Source: CBETVX01 sp965539935
GTDB taxonomy: Bacteria; Bacillota; Clostridia; Peptostreptococcales; Caminicellaceae
DNA length: 56,297 nucleotides
NCBI GenBank assembly: GCA_965539935.1
Contig: CBETVX010000015.1
Span: 1-56,297, forward strand
Direction of reading: 5' to 3'
Of this stretch, positions 1 to 9,063 are shown piece after piece. The number at the start of each line of letters is the position of its first letter. Position 1 is the stretch's first letter. Made by a program: the position numbers and the translations under genes. Under the pieces are notes generated by a model. That model saw only the letters and a program-made list of their open reading frames with translations, ran no database searches and had not been told where the DNA came from.

Positions 1-347
1 TATTACATTAAGACATTTTTCCTAATACTGCAAATCCATTGGTAAAATCTAGTGTATATACAAATGTTATCTACTATATTTCTTTTAACTTGAATATTTT
101 TAATCTATACTCTAAAATTTTATTATATATTAAAATCTACAAATTTATTTATCAAATTATAGACTATATCCTGAAAAATCCGTAAAAAATACATAGTAGA
201 AATCCATTGTAAAAATAATAATCAATAATAAAGATATCAATTAAGTTATTAGTTTTTTTCAAGTCTAGATAGATATATTTTAGCATAGATAGTATTAGTA
301 CCTAAGTATTATTTTATCTCTTTAACTTCAGAAAGGAGAATCAATTT
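1..347. other. Gene-free AT-rich leader
   Basis: No open frame with a ribosome binding site and no strong hairpin is visible in this very AT-rich stretch. It ends in the Shine-Dalgarno sequence gaaaggag (331-338) of the next gene. It presumably carries that gene's promoter, but I could not choose a convincing -35/-10 pair. Confidence 0.5.
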
Positions 348-863
348 GTGAATAGGGCAGTATTTTTAGACAGAGATGGAGTCATTAATGATAATTGTAA
401 ACCTGTAAATACTCCAGAAGATTTAGTATTATTTCCATGGACTGCAGATTCAATAAAAAAACTAAATAAGTATGGATATGATGTTTTTGTGGTAACAAAT
501 CAAGGTGGTATAGAAATGGGCTATTTTAAAGAAAATGATTTGAAAAAAATACATGAAAAAATGCTAAATGAGATTAGTTTATCTGGAGGTGTAGTAAAAG
601 ATATAAATTATTGCCCCCATTTTAAAACAAAATGTCAATGTAGAAAACCTTCACCTGGTATGATTTTAGATTTATCTAAAAAGTATAATATTGACCTATC
701 TAATTCCTACATGATAGGTGATAGAGATGTAGATATAGAAGCAGGTAAAAAAGCAGGTTGTAAAACAATTAAACTAGGCAAGCCATATAATAAAGCTGAT
801 TATACCGTAAAAAATCTTATGGAAGCTGTTAATCTTATTATAAACAACTATAGAAAAAGTTAA
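348..863 (+). CDS. gmhB: HAD-IIIA phosphatase, GmhB-like (heptose bisphosphate phosphatase family)
   Basis: A 171-residue HAD phosphatase of the histidinol-phosphate / D-glycero-D-manno-heptose-1,7-bisphosphate phosphatase group. Visible motifs are DRDG at 8-11 (nucleophile Asp8, acid/base Asp10), TNQ at 50-52, the zinc-binding loop Cys89-x-His91-x4-Cys96-x-Cys98, and GDRDVD at 124-129. Length matches GmhB. The start is GTG with a good Shine-Dalgarno (gaaaggag) nine bases upstream. No other heptose genes are adjacent, so the physiological substrate is inferred from family only; another sugar phosphate is possible. It is convergent with fabI and they share a terminator. Confidence 0.85.
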   Translation: MNRAVFLDRDGVINDNCKPVNTPEDLVLFPWTADSIKKLNKYGYDVFVVTNQGGIEMGYFKENDLKKIHEKMLNEISLSGGVVKDINYCPHFKTKCQCRKPSPGMILDLSKKYNIDLSNSYMIGDRDVDIEAGKKAGCKTIKLGKPYNKADYTVKNLMEAVNLIINNYRKS

Positions 864-900
864 AATTGCCATTCAAAACATAATGTTTTGAATGGCAATT
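864..900. terminator. Bidirectional hairpin between gmhB and fabI
   Basis: A perfect 17-bp stem (864-880 with 884-900) and three-base loop lies between two convergent genes and almost touches both stop codons. The stem ends are A/T rich, so it can serve transcription from either side. Confidence 0.8.
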
Positions 901-902
901 GT

Positions 903-1676
903 TTATCCAAGAACATGATATCCACAATCCACATGGATATTCTCACCGGTTACTCCTGTTCCTAAATCACTACATAAGAATACTGCTGTATTAGCAACTT
1001 CTTCTGTTTTTACCAATCTCTTTAATGGTGCAGCTTCTTCAAATTCTTTAAGCATTTGATTGAATCCCCTTACGCCTTTTGCAGCCAATGTTTTAATAGG
1101 TCCAGCAGAAATTGAATTAATAGTTATATTGTCCTCTCCTAAATCAACTGCTAAATACCTTACACTTGCTTCAAGGGCTGCTTTAGCCACTCCCATTACA
1201 TTATAGTTAGGAACAGCTCTTTCACCGCCTAAGTAAGTTAAGGTAACTATTCCCCCACCATCGGTCATTAATTCTTTAGCATACTTAGTTACAGCCACCA
1301 ATGAGTATGCACTTATGTCTTGAGCCAAGTGATATCCTTCTCTACTTGTATCATAATAATAGCCCTGAAGTTCTTCCTTTTTAGCATGGGCTACACTATG
1401 AACTACTCCATGTAAAACTCCCACTTCTTCCTTTACTTTTGTAAATAATTCCTTAATGTCTTCATCCTTAGTAACATCACAGGAAATTAATACTGTATCT
1501 TTTACACCGTCAGCTGTTAATAATTTTTCTATATTACTTTTACTTTTATCTCCATAATATGTAATAACTAAATTAGCTCCTTCTTCATGAAATCTTTTAG
1601 CTATTGCCCAGGCAATGCTCCATTTATTTGTAACTCCCATTACTAGCATAGTTTTATCTTTTAATAATCCAGCCAT
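903..1676 (-). CDS. fabI: Enoyl-[acyl-carrier-protein] reductase (NADH) FabI
   Basis: A 257-residue short-chain dehydrogenase of the FabI class. It catalyses the last reduction of each fatty-acid elongation cycle on ACP-bound trans-2-enoyl chains in the cytoplasm. The N-terminal nucleotide-binding segment (GVTNKWSIAWAIAK, about 14-27) is the FabI-type variant of the glycine-rich loop. The catalytic set Tyr148, Tyr158 and Lys165 (Tyr-x6-Lys) is present, and length is typical. The start ATG is preceded by aaggaggga. It stands alone, not in a fab operon, and is convergent with gmhB. Confidence 0.95.
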   Translation of the reverse strand: MAGLLKDKTMLVMGVTNKWSIAWAIAKRFHEEGANLVITYYGDKSKSNIEKLLTADGVKDTVLISCDVTKDEDIKELFTKVKEEVGVLHGVVHSVAHAKKEELQGYYYDTSREGYHLAQDISAYSLVAVTKYAKELMTDGGGIVTLTYLGGERAVPNYNVMGVAKAALEASVRYLAVDLGEDNITINSISAGPIKTLAAKGVRGFNQMLKEFEEAAPLKRLVKTEEVANTAVFLCSDLGTGVTGENIHVDCGYHVLG

Positions 1677-1743
1677 GTTCTTCCCTCCTTCATAAGATAC
1701 AAATAAATTATATAATAATTATCCATAAAACTCAAAACAAAAC

Positions 1744-3546
1744 TTATATTAACCCTTCAATTTGATCTAATAGTTCTTCAAATACATCCAGTGCAGATTC
1801 TATTGGATCTGTCTTTGTCATATCTACTCCAGCTTTTTTCAGTAGATTCAATGGATAATCTGAACCACCACTTGACAAAAACTTAATATAGTCTTCCCTT
1901 GCACCTTTTTCTTTTTTCAGAATTCTCTGGGACAAGGAAATAGCAGCAGAATATCCAGTAGCATATTTATATACATAAAAAGGAGAGTAAAAATGGGGAA
2001 TTCTTGACCATTCATATTTTATTTTGTCATCAATATCAATTTCCTTACCATAATACTTTTTATTTAATGAATAATAGTAATTACAAAGATAATCTGTTGT
2101 AAGTGCTTCACCCTTTTCCTGTTTTTCATGAACTTCCTTCTCAAATTCTGCAAACATTGTTTGTCTATAAACAGTTCCTCTGAATTGCTCAAGGAAATGA
2201 TTGATTAAATAAAGTTTCTCATTTTTATCCTCTGTATTATTAATTAAATAATCCATTAATATTGCTTCATTAACGGTGGAAGCAACTTCAGCTACGAATA
2301 TTTTATATCCTGCATATAAATATGGTTGATTTTTATTTGAATAATAAGTGTGCATAGAATGACCTAATTCATGGGCCAAAGTAAATACATCGTTAATTGT
2401 CCCTTGATAGTTTAATAGTATAAATGGTTTACTGTCATAGGATCCCCAAGAATAAGCACCACTGGTTTTACCTTCTGTTTCATATACGTCTATCCATCTG
2501 TCATTAAAGGCCTTATTTAACACCTCTGTATAATCTTCTCCAAGGGCTGATAATCCCTTTATAACCATTTCTTTCGCCTTTTTATACTCTATATCTTTTT
2601 TTGATTCTTTAACCAATGGAGTATACAAATCGTACATATGTAGACTATCTAATCCTAAGGCCTTTTTTCTAATTCCTACATATCTATGCATTAAATCTAA
2701 TCTATTATTTATTACTTTTATTAAATTATTGTATACAGATACTGGTATATTATCATCATCTAGAGAAGCTTCTAATGCAGAATTATATTTTCTAACTTTA
2801 CCATAAAAAACGTCCTTCTTTATACTTGATATCAAGGTGGAACCTAGAGTATTCTTTAAATCACCATAAGATGTATATAAAGATTCAAAGGCATTTTTTC
2901 TTAATACTCTATCTTCACTTTCTAAATACTTTATAAAATTACCTTTTGTAAGTTCAAGTTCCAAACCATCTTTATCTTTAACTTTTCTAAATTTTATATC
3001 AGCATTATTGAGCATTGTAAATATATTTTTTGAAGACAATGCCACTTCTCCCATCATAGCAAGAAGCTTTTCTTCAGATTGTGAAAGTACATGATCTTTT
3101 TGTCTAAGTAATTCATTTAAATAAAATTCATATAACTTTAATTCTTCCTTCTTTTCAATATATTCTTTTATTGTATCTTCACTTATTGATAATATCTCAG
3201 GAACTATGAAGGATAATGCACTAGAAATTTCTACACTTAATGCCACTGCCTTATCATATAGGGCTTGATAGGTAGCTTCTCTATTATCTTCATCCTTTTT
3301 CATTCTAGAATAAACAAATAAATGTTCAACTTTTCTATTTATTTTATTACTTAATTCTAATGCTGTGTATAAAGTTTCCGCTGATTCCCCAAGCTTTCCT
3401 TTGTATCTTTCTACTTCCTTTAATAACTCTTTGACTTTTTCAAAATCCATATTCCACTTTTCTTCTGAATCATACATACTTTCTATATCCCATTTATATT
3501 CACTGTCAATACTTTCCCTAGTTTTTAATTGAATACTATTTGTCAA
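1744..3546 (-). CDS. pepF: Oligoendopeptidase F (M3 family)
   Basis: A 600-residue cytoplasmic zinc peptidase that cuts short oligopeptides. The M3 motif HELGH is at 392-396 (zinc ligands His392 and His396, catalytic Glu393), followed by the expected downstream Glu region (FVAEVASTVNEAIL). Length is typical of clostridial PepF. There is no signal peptide. The start is TTG, chosen because aaggagtg lies seven to eight bases upstream and no ATG is better placed. It lies downstream of ltaE on the same strand, with a terminator hairpin between them, so it probably has its own promoter. Confidence 0.93.
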   Translation of the reverse strand: MTNSIQLKTRESIDSEYKWDIESMYDSEEKWNMDFEKVKELLKEVERYKGKLGESAETLYTALELSNKINRKVEHLFVYSRMKKDEDNREATYQALYDKAVALSVEISSALSFIVPEILSISEDTIKEYIEKKEELKLYEFYLNELLRQKDHVLSQSEEKLLAMMGEVALSSKNIFTMLNNADIKFRKVKDKDGLELELTKGNFIKYLESEDRVLRKNAFESLYTSYGDLKNTLGSTLISSIKKDVFYGKVRKYNSALEASLDDDNIPVSVYNNLIKVINNRLDLMHRYVGIRKKALGLDSLHMYDLYTPLVKESKKDIEYKKAKEMVIKGLSALGEDYTEVLNKAFNDRWIDVYETEGKTSGAYSWGSYDSKPFILLNYQGTINDVFTLAHELGHSMHTYYSNKNQPYLYAGYKIFVAEVASTVNEAILMDYLINNTEDKNEKLYLINHFLEQFRGTVYRQTMFAEFEKEVHEKQEKGEALTTDYLCNYYYSLNKKYYGKEIDIDDKIKYEWSRIPHFYSPFYVYKYATGYSAAISLSQRILKKEKGAREDYIKFLSSGGSDYPLNLLKKAGVDMTKTDPIESALDVFEELLDQIEGLI

Positions 3547-3578
3547 AATAAAACACTCCTTATCTTTTTTTATATTAA

Positions 3579-3605
3579 AATAGCCCCACTTATTGTGAGG
3601 CTATT
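3579..3605 (-). terminator. Terminator of the threonine aldolase gene
   Basis: A hairpin aatagcc...ggctatt with an extended, slightly imperfect stem overlaps the ltaE stop codon. It is followed on the minus strand by an A/T-rich, T-containing tract. Confidence 0.65.
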
Positions 3606-4621
3606 AGTTTTTTAATTTCTTCTAAAACAAATTCAATATCTTCTCTAGTAACATCTTTATTTGTAACAAACCTATACTCCCCATCTTCCATACCATTTAT
3701 TTTAATATTTTTTTTCAATAGCCCTTTGATGAATTTATCTTCATTTATAATATTATTAGGAAGTTTAAAGAATACCATATTTATATCATTTCTATCAAAT
3801 TTAACTTCTATTCCATTTATTTCAGATAGACCTTTTGCTAAGTATTTTGAATTTTTATGGTCTTTATCTATTCGCCTTACCATTTTTTCTAATGCTATTA
3901 TTCCTGCAGCAGCTATTATACCTGCTTGCCTTAAACCTCCACCCATTAACTTTCTATTTTTTCGTGCTTTTTCTATGAATTCCTTATCTCCAGCCAATAT
4001 TGACCCAATTGGAGCAGCTAAACCCTTAGAAAGACAAAACATAACTGAATCTACATACTTAGTAATCTCCTTAACATCAACATTTAATGCATAGGCAGCA
4101 TTGAAAATTCTAGCACCATCTAAATGTACTGGTACATTTGCTTCATTAGCTATTTCTTTTATATCTTTAAAATTTCCTATGCTTACTACAGCACCTGAAG
4201 AATGGGCATTTTCCACACAAATAAGTCCAGTGTTTGGAAAATGAATATCATTATCCCTAATTGCCTTCTTAACATCTTCTGGGTCCATAGTTCCATTTTT
4301 TCCTCTAACTGTCCTTAGCTGAACTCCAGCTATTACAGCACTTGCTCCTACCTCATGCATTACTATATGGCAGTTTTCCTCAACTATTATTTCATCCCCT
4401 CTTTTAGTATGGGTAAGGATAGCTAATTGATTGCCAAAGGTTCCACTTGGAACAAAAAGTGCTGCCTCTTTACCAATAATCTCAGCAGCTATTTTCTCTA
4501 ATCTATTAACAGTTGGATCATCTCCGTAAACATCATCTCCAACCTCCGCCTTTGCCATAGCTTCCCTCATTTCATCAGTAGGAAGTGTAACTGTATCACT
4601 TCTTAAATCAATTACCTTCAT
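3590..4621 (-). CDS. ltaE: Low-specificity L-threonine aldolase
   Basis: A 343-residue fold-type I PLP enzyme that splits L-threonine (and allo-threonine) to glycine and acetaldehyde. The PLP lysine is Lys199 in CLSKGLAAP, and HLDGAR (167-171) supplies the Asp that contacts the cofactor ring. The N-terminus MKVIDLRSDTVTLPTDEMR is diagnostic of the family. The start ATG has a G-rich ribosome site about nine bases upstream. With tdh at 23898 this gives the window two separate routes from threonine toward glycine. Confidence 0.93.
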   Translation of the reverse strand: MKVIDLRSDTVTLPTDEMREAMAKAEVGDDVYGDDPTVNRLEKIAAEIIGKEAALFVPSGTFGNQLAILTHTKRGDEIIVEENCHIVMHEVGASAVIAGVQLRTVRGKNGTMDPEDVKKAIRDNDIHFPNTGLICVENAHSSGAVVSIGNFKDIKEIANEANVPVHLDGARIFNAAYALNVDVKEITKYVDSVMFCLSKGLAAPIGSILAGDKEFIEKARKNRKLMGGGLRQAGIIAAAGIIALEKMVRRIDKDHKNSKYLAKGLSEINGIEVKFDRNDINMVFFKLPNNIINEDKFIKGLLKKNIKINGMEDGEYRFVTNKDVTREDIEFVLEEIKKLIASQ

Positions 4622-4791
4622 TTATCAATACCCCCAGTTGTTTTAATTATATTATCTATTTTAAACTAATTTTCATTACTTTTCAAAAAGTTTGAGTTGT
4701 TTTTAAAAGTTAATAAACTTTAAGCTTTTTTCTATGGAAAATTTGGTATATTAATATAATATAGGAACTTTACTTAGAGGGGGTTTGTTCA

Positions 4792-5874
4792 ATGGGTAAT
4801 ATTGTAATTTCTAAACTTCTCCTATTAGTAGTTTTAATATTAATATATTTTTTATTTATTAAATCTATATCATATTTTCTACCCTTTATATTTGGGTATT
4901 TTATATCAATTCTTATAGAACCTCTTGTTAATCTTTTTAATAAAAAATTACGCATACATAAAGGCCTTTCAGTGTTTATATCATTATTAATTTTTCTTGG
5001 AACAAGTGGGCTCATTATTAATTTTATTGGCAGTATACTTTTTTCTGAAATAACCAAAATATATAATAAAATTCCTGAACAAAGTAGTCAATTATATTCC
5101 TATGTATCTAATATAGTTGATAAATATGAAACTATATACTTTAATTTTAGTCCACAACTTACTGAAACTATTACCAATACACTATATTCTATAATCAATA
5201 ACTTAACAAATTATTTAGGAAAAATAGCTACTGGCGCTATAAATTTTTTAAGTGCTATACCCAATTTATTACTATTTATTTTGTTTTCTTTATTATCTGC
5301 ATTTTTTATTTCAAAGGATAAGGATAAGATATCAAGTTTTATATATAATCATATACCTGGTAATATTTTACAAAACAGCAAATTAAAAATAATAAAGGAT
5401 GATTTGATTTTTGCTTTATTAGGATATATAAAAGCTCAGCTTATTTTGATGACTATTACCTTTACAGAAAGCGCTATTGGACTTACTTTAATAGGTATAA
5501 ATTATTCAATACTTATTGCTTTAGTAATAAGTATTATTGATGCTCTACCTATATTAGGTTCTGGCTCTATTTATATACCATGGATATTACTTAATATTAT
5601 TCAAAAAGATTATAATACAGCGATTTTTTTGGGAATACTATATCTAACAGTAACCTTAGTTCGACAAACCCTAGAGCCTAAAATTCTTAGTACCCAGATA
5701 GGCTTATATCCTTTAGTTACCATTATCTCTATTTACATAGGAATAAAATTGTTTGGCTTTATTGGTATTATATTAGGACCAATTATTGTTATAACATTTA
5801 TAGCCCTACAAAAAATTGGTTTGATTCCCAGTTTTAATGTTGTACAAAACTCTGAGGATAAGAAGTATAGATAA
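4792..5874 (+). CDS. ytvI: Sporulation integral membrane protein YtvI (AI-2E family permease)
   Basis: A 360-residue polytopic membrane protein with the AI-2E transporter layout: two N-terminal helices, a soluble middle region (about 80-155), then a helix cluster. The segment DALPILGSGSIYIPW (about 251-265) is the conserved family motif and closely resembles YtvI. YtvI proteins are expressed in the mother cell during sporulation in bacilli, but their substrate is not established. The start ATG has agaggggg about nine bases upstream. A tataat box at 4755-4760 may be its -10 element. Confidence 0.82.
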   Translation: MGNIVISKLLLLVVLILIYFLFIKSISYFLPFIFGYFISILIEPLVNLFNKKLRIHKGLSVFISLLIFLGTSGLIINFIGSILFSEITKIYNKIPEQSSQLYSYVSNIVDKYETIYFNFSPQLTETITNTLYSIINNLTNYLGKIATGAINFLSAIPNLLLFILFSLLSAFFISKDKDKISSFIYNHIPGNILQNSKLKIIKDDLIFALLGYIKAQLILMTITFTESAIGLTLIGINYSILIALVISIIDALPILGSGSIYIPWILLNIIQKDYNTAIFLGILYLTVTLVRQTLEPKILSTQIGLYPLVTIISIYIGIKLFGFIGIILGPIIVITFIALQKIGLIPSFNVVQNSEDKKYR

Positions 5875-5919
5875 TGATATTCTTAAAGAGAAAATCTTTA
5901 CTATCATTTATTTTTGCGA

Positions 5920-5976
5920 TGAAAACGTTTGTTATTTTTCTGCTATTCTTTACTTTTCCGTAACATATGCTATAAT
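5920..5976 (+). promoter_or_regulatory. Predicted promoter and cre-like site of the glutamine synthetase gene
   Basis: A sigma-A-like pair is visible: TTTACT at 5949-5954, 16 bases, then TATAAT at 5971-5976. Upstream, tgaaaacgtttgtt (5920-5933) matches the catabolite-responsive element consensus TGNAANCGNWNNCW at all but one position. Regulation by CcpA is inference only. Confidence 0.4.
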
Positions 5977-6022
5977 AATTCATATTATTGTAAATATATA
6001 AATTATTTTAAGGGGTGAAGTA

Positions 6023-7930
6023 ATGAAAGATTTACTATACTATATTTCTCCATCTGAAAACGATAAGGAATATATATCTAAAGTACTTAATGAACATCCA
6101 GAAATTAAATTCGTTTCTTTAATTGCAGTTGACCTTGGTAATAATCATACAGATGAAAAAATACCAATAGAAGTTATGAAAGATGATATTGAAGAATTTT
6201 TAAACAATGGAGTACAAACTGATGGTTCCAGTGTATTTTTACCTAAAATTGCTGAACTAAATAACGCTAAAGTTGACTTGATTCCAGATTTAGAAGTTAA
6301 ATGGTTTGTTGACTATAATTTTGATTATATTGACCCCGAAACAAATCTTCCAATAGGTACTTTAATTATACCTGCCTACCTTTCTCATAATGATAAATTT
6401 GTAGACTCTAGATCTATTTTAAAATCTGCTGTTTCTAATTTCAAAACTCAAATTATTGATTTATTCAAAAAATATCCCAATGCATTAAATGAAGTTAATA
6501 TCAATTCAGTAGATGATATAGAAGATATTATTTTGACTACTGCTACTGAACTTGAATTCTGGGTACAAACCCCTGGAGATATAGCTGATGTTGAAAACCT
6601 CTCTACATCCCAAATACTTAAGGAGCAATATTGGAAACGTACAGTAGGACCGGTTCGTAGTGCATTGGAAAAGTCTTTAATTACTTTAAATAAATTTGGT
6701 TTTGAGGCTGAAATGGGTCACAAGGAAGTAGGTGGAATACCATCTTTATTAAATAAGAATGGAGATTTTTCTCATATAATGGAGCAACTTGAAATAGACT
6801 GGAAGTATGACCATGCTATGCAAAGTTCCGATAACGAACTTATTGCTAGAGATATAATTAAAGATATCTTTGTAAGCCATGGTCTTGATGTAACTTTTCA
6901 AGCTAAACCAATTGAAGGAGTAGCCGGTAGTGGTGAACATACCCATGTAGGCGTAGCTGCAAAACTAAAAAATGGAAAGATTTGCAATCTATTTACTCCA
7001 AATGATATGCAAAAATATTTCTTGAGTTCTATTGGTTGGGGATCGCTAATGGGTCTACTTAAGAATTATGAAGTAGTCAATCCCTTTGTAACTTCTACAA
7101 ACGATGCTTTAAACAGACTTAAGCCTGGATTTGAAGCTCCCGTATGTATAGTTTCATCAATAGGTCATAATGTTAATGTTCCTTCTAGAAATAGAACTGT
7201 ATTAGCTGGACTTATTAGAGATATGAATAACCCTTATGCAACTAGATTTGAAGTAAGGGCTCCTAACCCAACTACAAATACTTATCTAGCAACTGCATCA
7301 ATTTATCAAGCTATGTTAGATGGTATAAAGGCCGTTTTAGATCAAAAAGTATCTAATAAAGATATTGAAAAAGAGTTTTCTAAAAAGGCCGGTGAAGAAG
7401 GTTTTTATTTAGAAAAGGATAGAGCCTACAGAAGTGAAGAAGACGTATTTGAACATTATACTGAAGAAGAAAGAAATAAAATGTTTGGAAACCCACCTGC
7501 TACAGTATGGGAAAACATTAAAAATCTTGAACTATATCCAGAAAAATATAAGGTTTTAATCGATGGTGATGTATTTACTAATCAACTAATTGAATCATAT
7601 AAAACAACTATTTTAATGCAATGGACTACTGAACTCAAGAATAGAATTATTCCAAATAACATGAAGGTTGTAAGGGAATGTAAGAAGCTTCATAACGGTG
7701 AATATGTTACTGACCTAGATGTTGTTAACTGGGAAAAGATTAATGAGCTTCGTTACTATCTCATGAAAGATAGTTTAAATAAGAAATCCTTATTCACAAG
7801 AATTAGAGAGGCTATAGATAAAGAAGATTACGATATTGTTTCTAATCTTCAACTAGAAATGAACGAAAAAATTAACTTATTAAGAAATCTATACGCTGAT
7901 TATAAAAAGAATTTATTTGAATTAAATTAA
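6023..7930 (+). CDS. glnA: Glutamine synthetase, long clostridial type
   Basis: A 635-residue ATP-dependent glutamate-ammonia ligase, longer than the usual GSI (about 440). Family landmarks include the N-terminal DGSSV segment, the catalytic-domain Glu motif (TELEFWVQTPG, about 176-186), the loop GSGEHTHVG, and the basic substrate loop (RFEVRAPNPTTNTYLA). The C-terminal ~130 residues form a helical extension not found in classic GSI. The start ATG follows aaggggtgaa. It is monocistronic with a strong terminator just after the stop. The specific long-type assignment is from memory of clostridial genomes. Confidence 0.88.
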   Translation: MKDLLYYISPSENDKEYISKVLNEHPEIKFVSLIAVDLGNNHTDEKIPIEVMKDDIEEFLNNGVQTDGSSVFLPKIAELNNAKVDLIPDLEVKWFVDYNFDYIDPETNLPIGTLIIPAYLSHNDKFVDSRSILKSAVSNFKTQIIDLFKKYPNALNEVNINSVDDIEDIILTTATELEFWVQTPGDIADVENLSTSQILKEQYWKRTVGPVRSALEKSLITLNKFGFEAEMGHKEVGGIPSLLNKNGDFSHIMEQLEIDWKYDHAMQSSDNELIARDIIKDIFVSHGLDVTFQAKPIEGVAGSGEHTHVGVAAKLKNGKICNLFTPNDMQKYFLSSIGWGSLMGLLKNYEVVNPFVTSTNDALNRLKPGFEAPVCIVSSIGHNVNVPSRNRTVLAGLIRDMNNPYATRFEVRAPNPTTNTYLATASIYQAMLDGIKAVLDQKVSNKDIEKEFSKKAGEEGFYLEKDRAYRSEEDVFEHYTEEERNKMFGNPPATVWENIKNLELYPEKYKVLIDGDVFTNQLIESYKTTILMQWTTELKNRIIPNNMKVVRECKKLHNGEYVTDLDVVNWEKINELRYYLMKDSLNKKSLFTRIREAIDKEDYDIVSNLQLEMNEKINLLRNLYADYKKNLFELN

Positions 7931-7940
7931 ATCTTTGATT

Positions 7941-7976
7941 AGCTCTGTAAATTTTACAGAGCTTTTTCTTTTTTTG
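7941..7976 (+). terminator. Terminator of the glutamine synthetase gene
   Basis: A ten-base-pair stem agctctgtaa / ttacagagct with a three-base loop is followed by a 13-base tract of almost only T, a textbook intrinsic terminator. Confidence 0.92.
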
Positions 7977-8057
7977 TTAAACCCTATATTGGTATATTAA
8001 ATAAAAATATAGCTTAAAATATACATAGTAATCCTTAGGAATAAATGAGGTGATTTA

Positions 8058-8978
8058 ATGGAATTCATAAATTTATCGGATTTGAAAAATTTAGATATTA
8101 ATGGAATTAATATAGGGATTCGACCATTTTTATCATCTCTAGTAATATTGATAGTTTCAGTAGTGTTGATTAAGCTAGTCATGTATCTAACTCAAAAAAT
8201 TATTGATATTACAAAATTTAATGAACAAAGGGAAAAAACTATCAAAAGTGTAGTGGATTCTGTATCAGCCTATTTTATACTTACCTTTGCAGTCCTTACT
8301 ATAATGAGCGAGTTTGGATTAATTAAGCGAACCACTGTCCTTACTGGTGCAGGTATTTTTACTCTTATTGCAGGTTTAGGAGCACAAAATCTTATTAAAG
8401 ACGTTATAAACGGATTTTTTATTCTTTTTGAACGCCAAATGAAGGTTGGGGACTTTGTAGCTATTAATGAAGAGTATTTCGGCAGTGTTGAAGAGATAGG
8501 TTTAAGGGCTACAGCCATTAGAGAATGGTCCCTTAAAAAAATATATATACCTAATGGAGAAATAAAGACTCTAAAAAACTATTTTAAAGATAAATCTAGA
8601 ATTTTAGTTGAAGTTATTGTACCCTTTGAAGAAAATCATGATAAAGTCAAAGAAGCCTTAAATGAGGCATGTACAATAATAAATGAAAAATACAGCGATA
8701 GATTATATAAAATTGGTAACACTAATTATTCTGAACTTTCTGTTCTTGGTATAGTATCCTTAAACGGTAGTGATGGAGGAGCTAAATATATAATAACTGG
8801 GGTTGTTATCCCCCACCACCAATGGTTTATGAGAAATCGTACCTATGAAACTATCCTCAAAATATTTACTGAAAGAAATATTAAAATTGCTTATCCAAGA
8901 TTCTTTACTAATTCCTACTATAGCGATATTTATGGTAATAATAACGATAGTAAATATTCAAAGGATAATCATAAATGA
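8058..8978 (+). CDS. Small-conductance mechanosensitive channel, MscS family
   Basis: A 306-residue MscS-type channel that releases solutes on hypo-osmotic shock. There are three predicted membrane helices (about 27-45, 71-90, 95-125). The pore helix is rich in Gly/Ala (TGAGIFTLIAGLGAQNLIKDVINGFFILFERQ), followed by the beta domain (VGDFVAINEEYFGSVEEIGLRATAIREW) and the alpha/beta cytoplasmic vestibule. Length is typical of the YkuT/YfkC-like group. The start ATG follows gaggtgat. It appears to be transcribed alone and is convergent with the next gene. Confidence 0.92.
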   Translation: MEFINLSDLKNLDINGINIGIRPFLSSLVILIVSVVLIKLVMYLTQKIIDITKFNEQREKTIKSVVDSVSAYFILTFAVLTIMSEFGLIKRTTVLTGAGIFTLIAGLGAQNLIKDVINGFFILFERQMKVGDFVAINEEYFGSVEEIGLRATAIREWSLKKIYIPNGEIKTLKNYFKDKSRILVEVIVPFEENHDKVKEALNEACTIINEKYSDRLYKIGNTNYSELSVLGIVSLNGSDGGAKYIITGVVIPHHQWFMRNRTYETILKIFTERNIKIAYPRFFTNSYYSDIYGNNNDSKYSKDNHK

Positions 8979-9063
8979 TTAATATAAAATCTGGAATTTG
9001 CCTAGGTATGGTCTTTTTCTGAATATATATTTTTAATATCTTTTTGATGTAAATGTATTATTA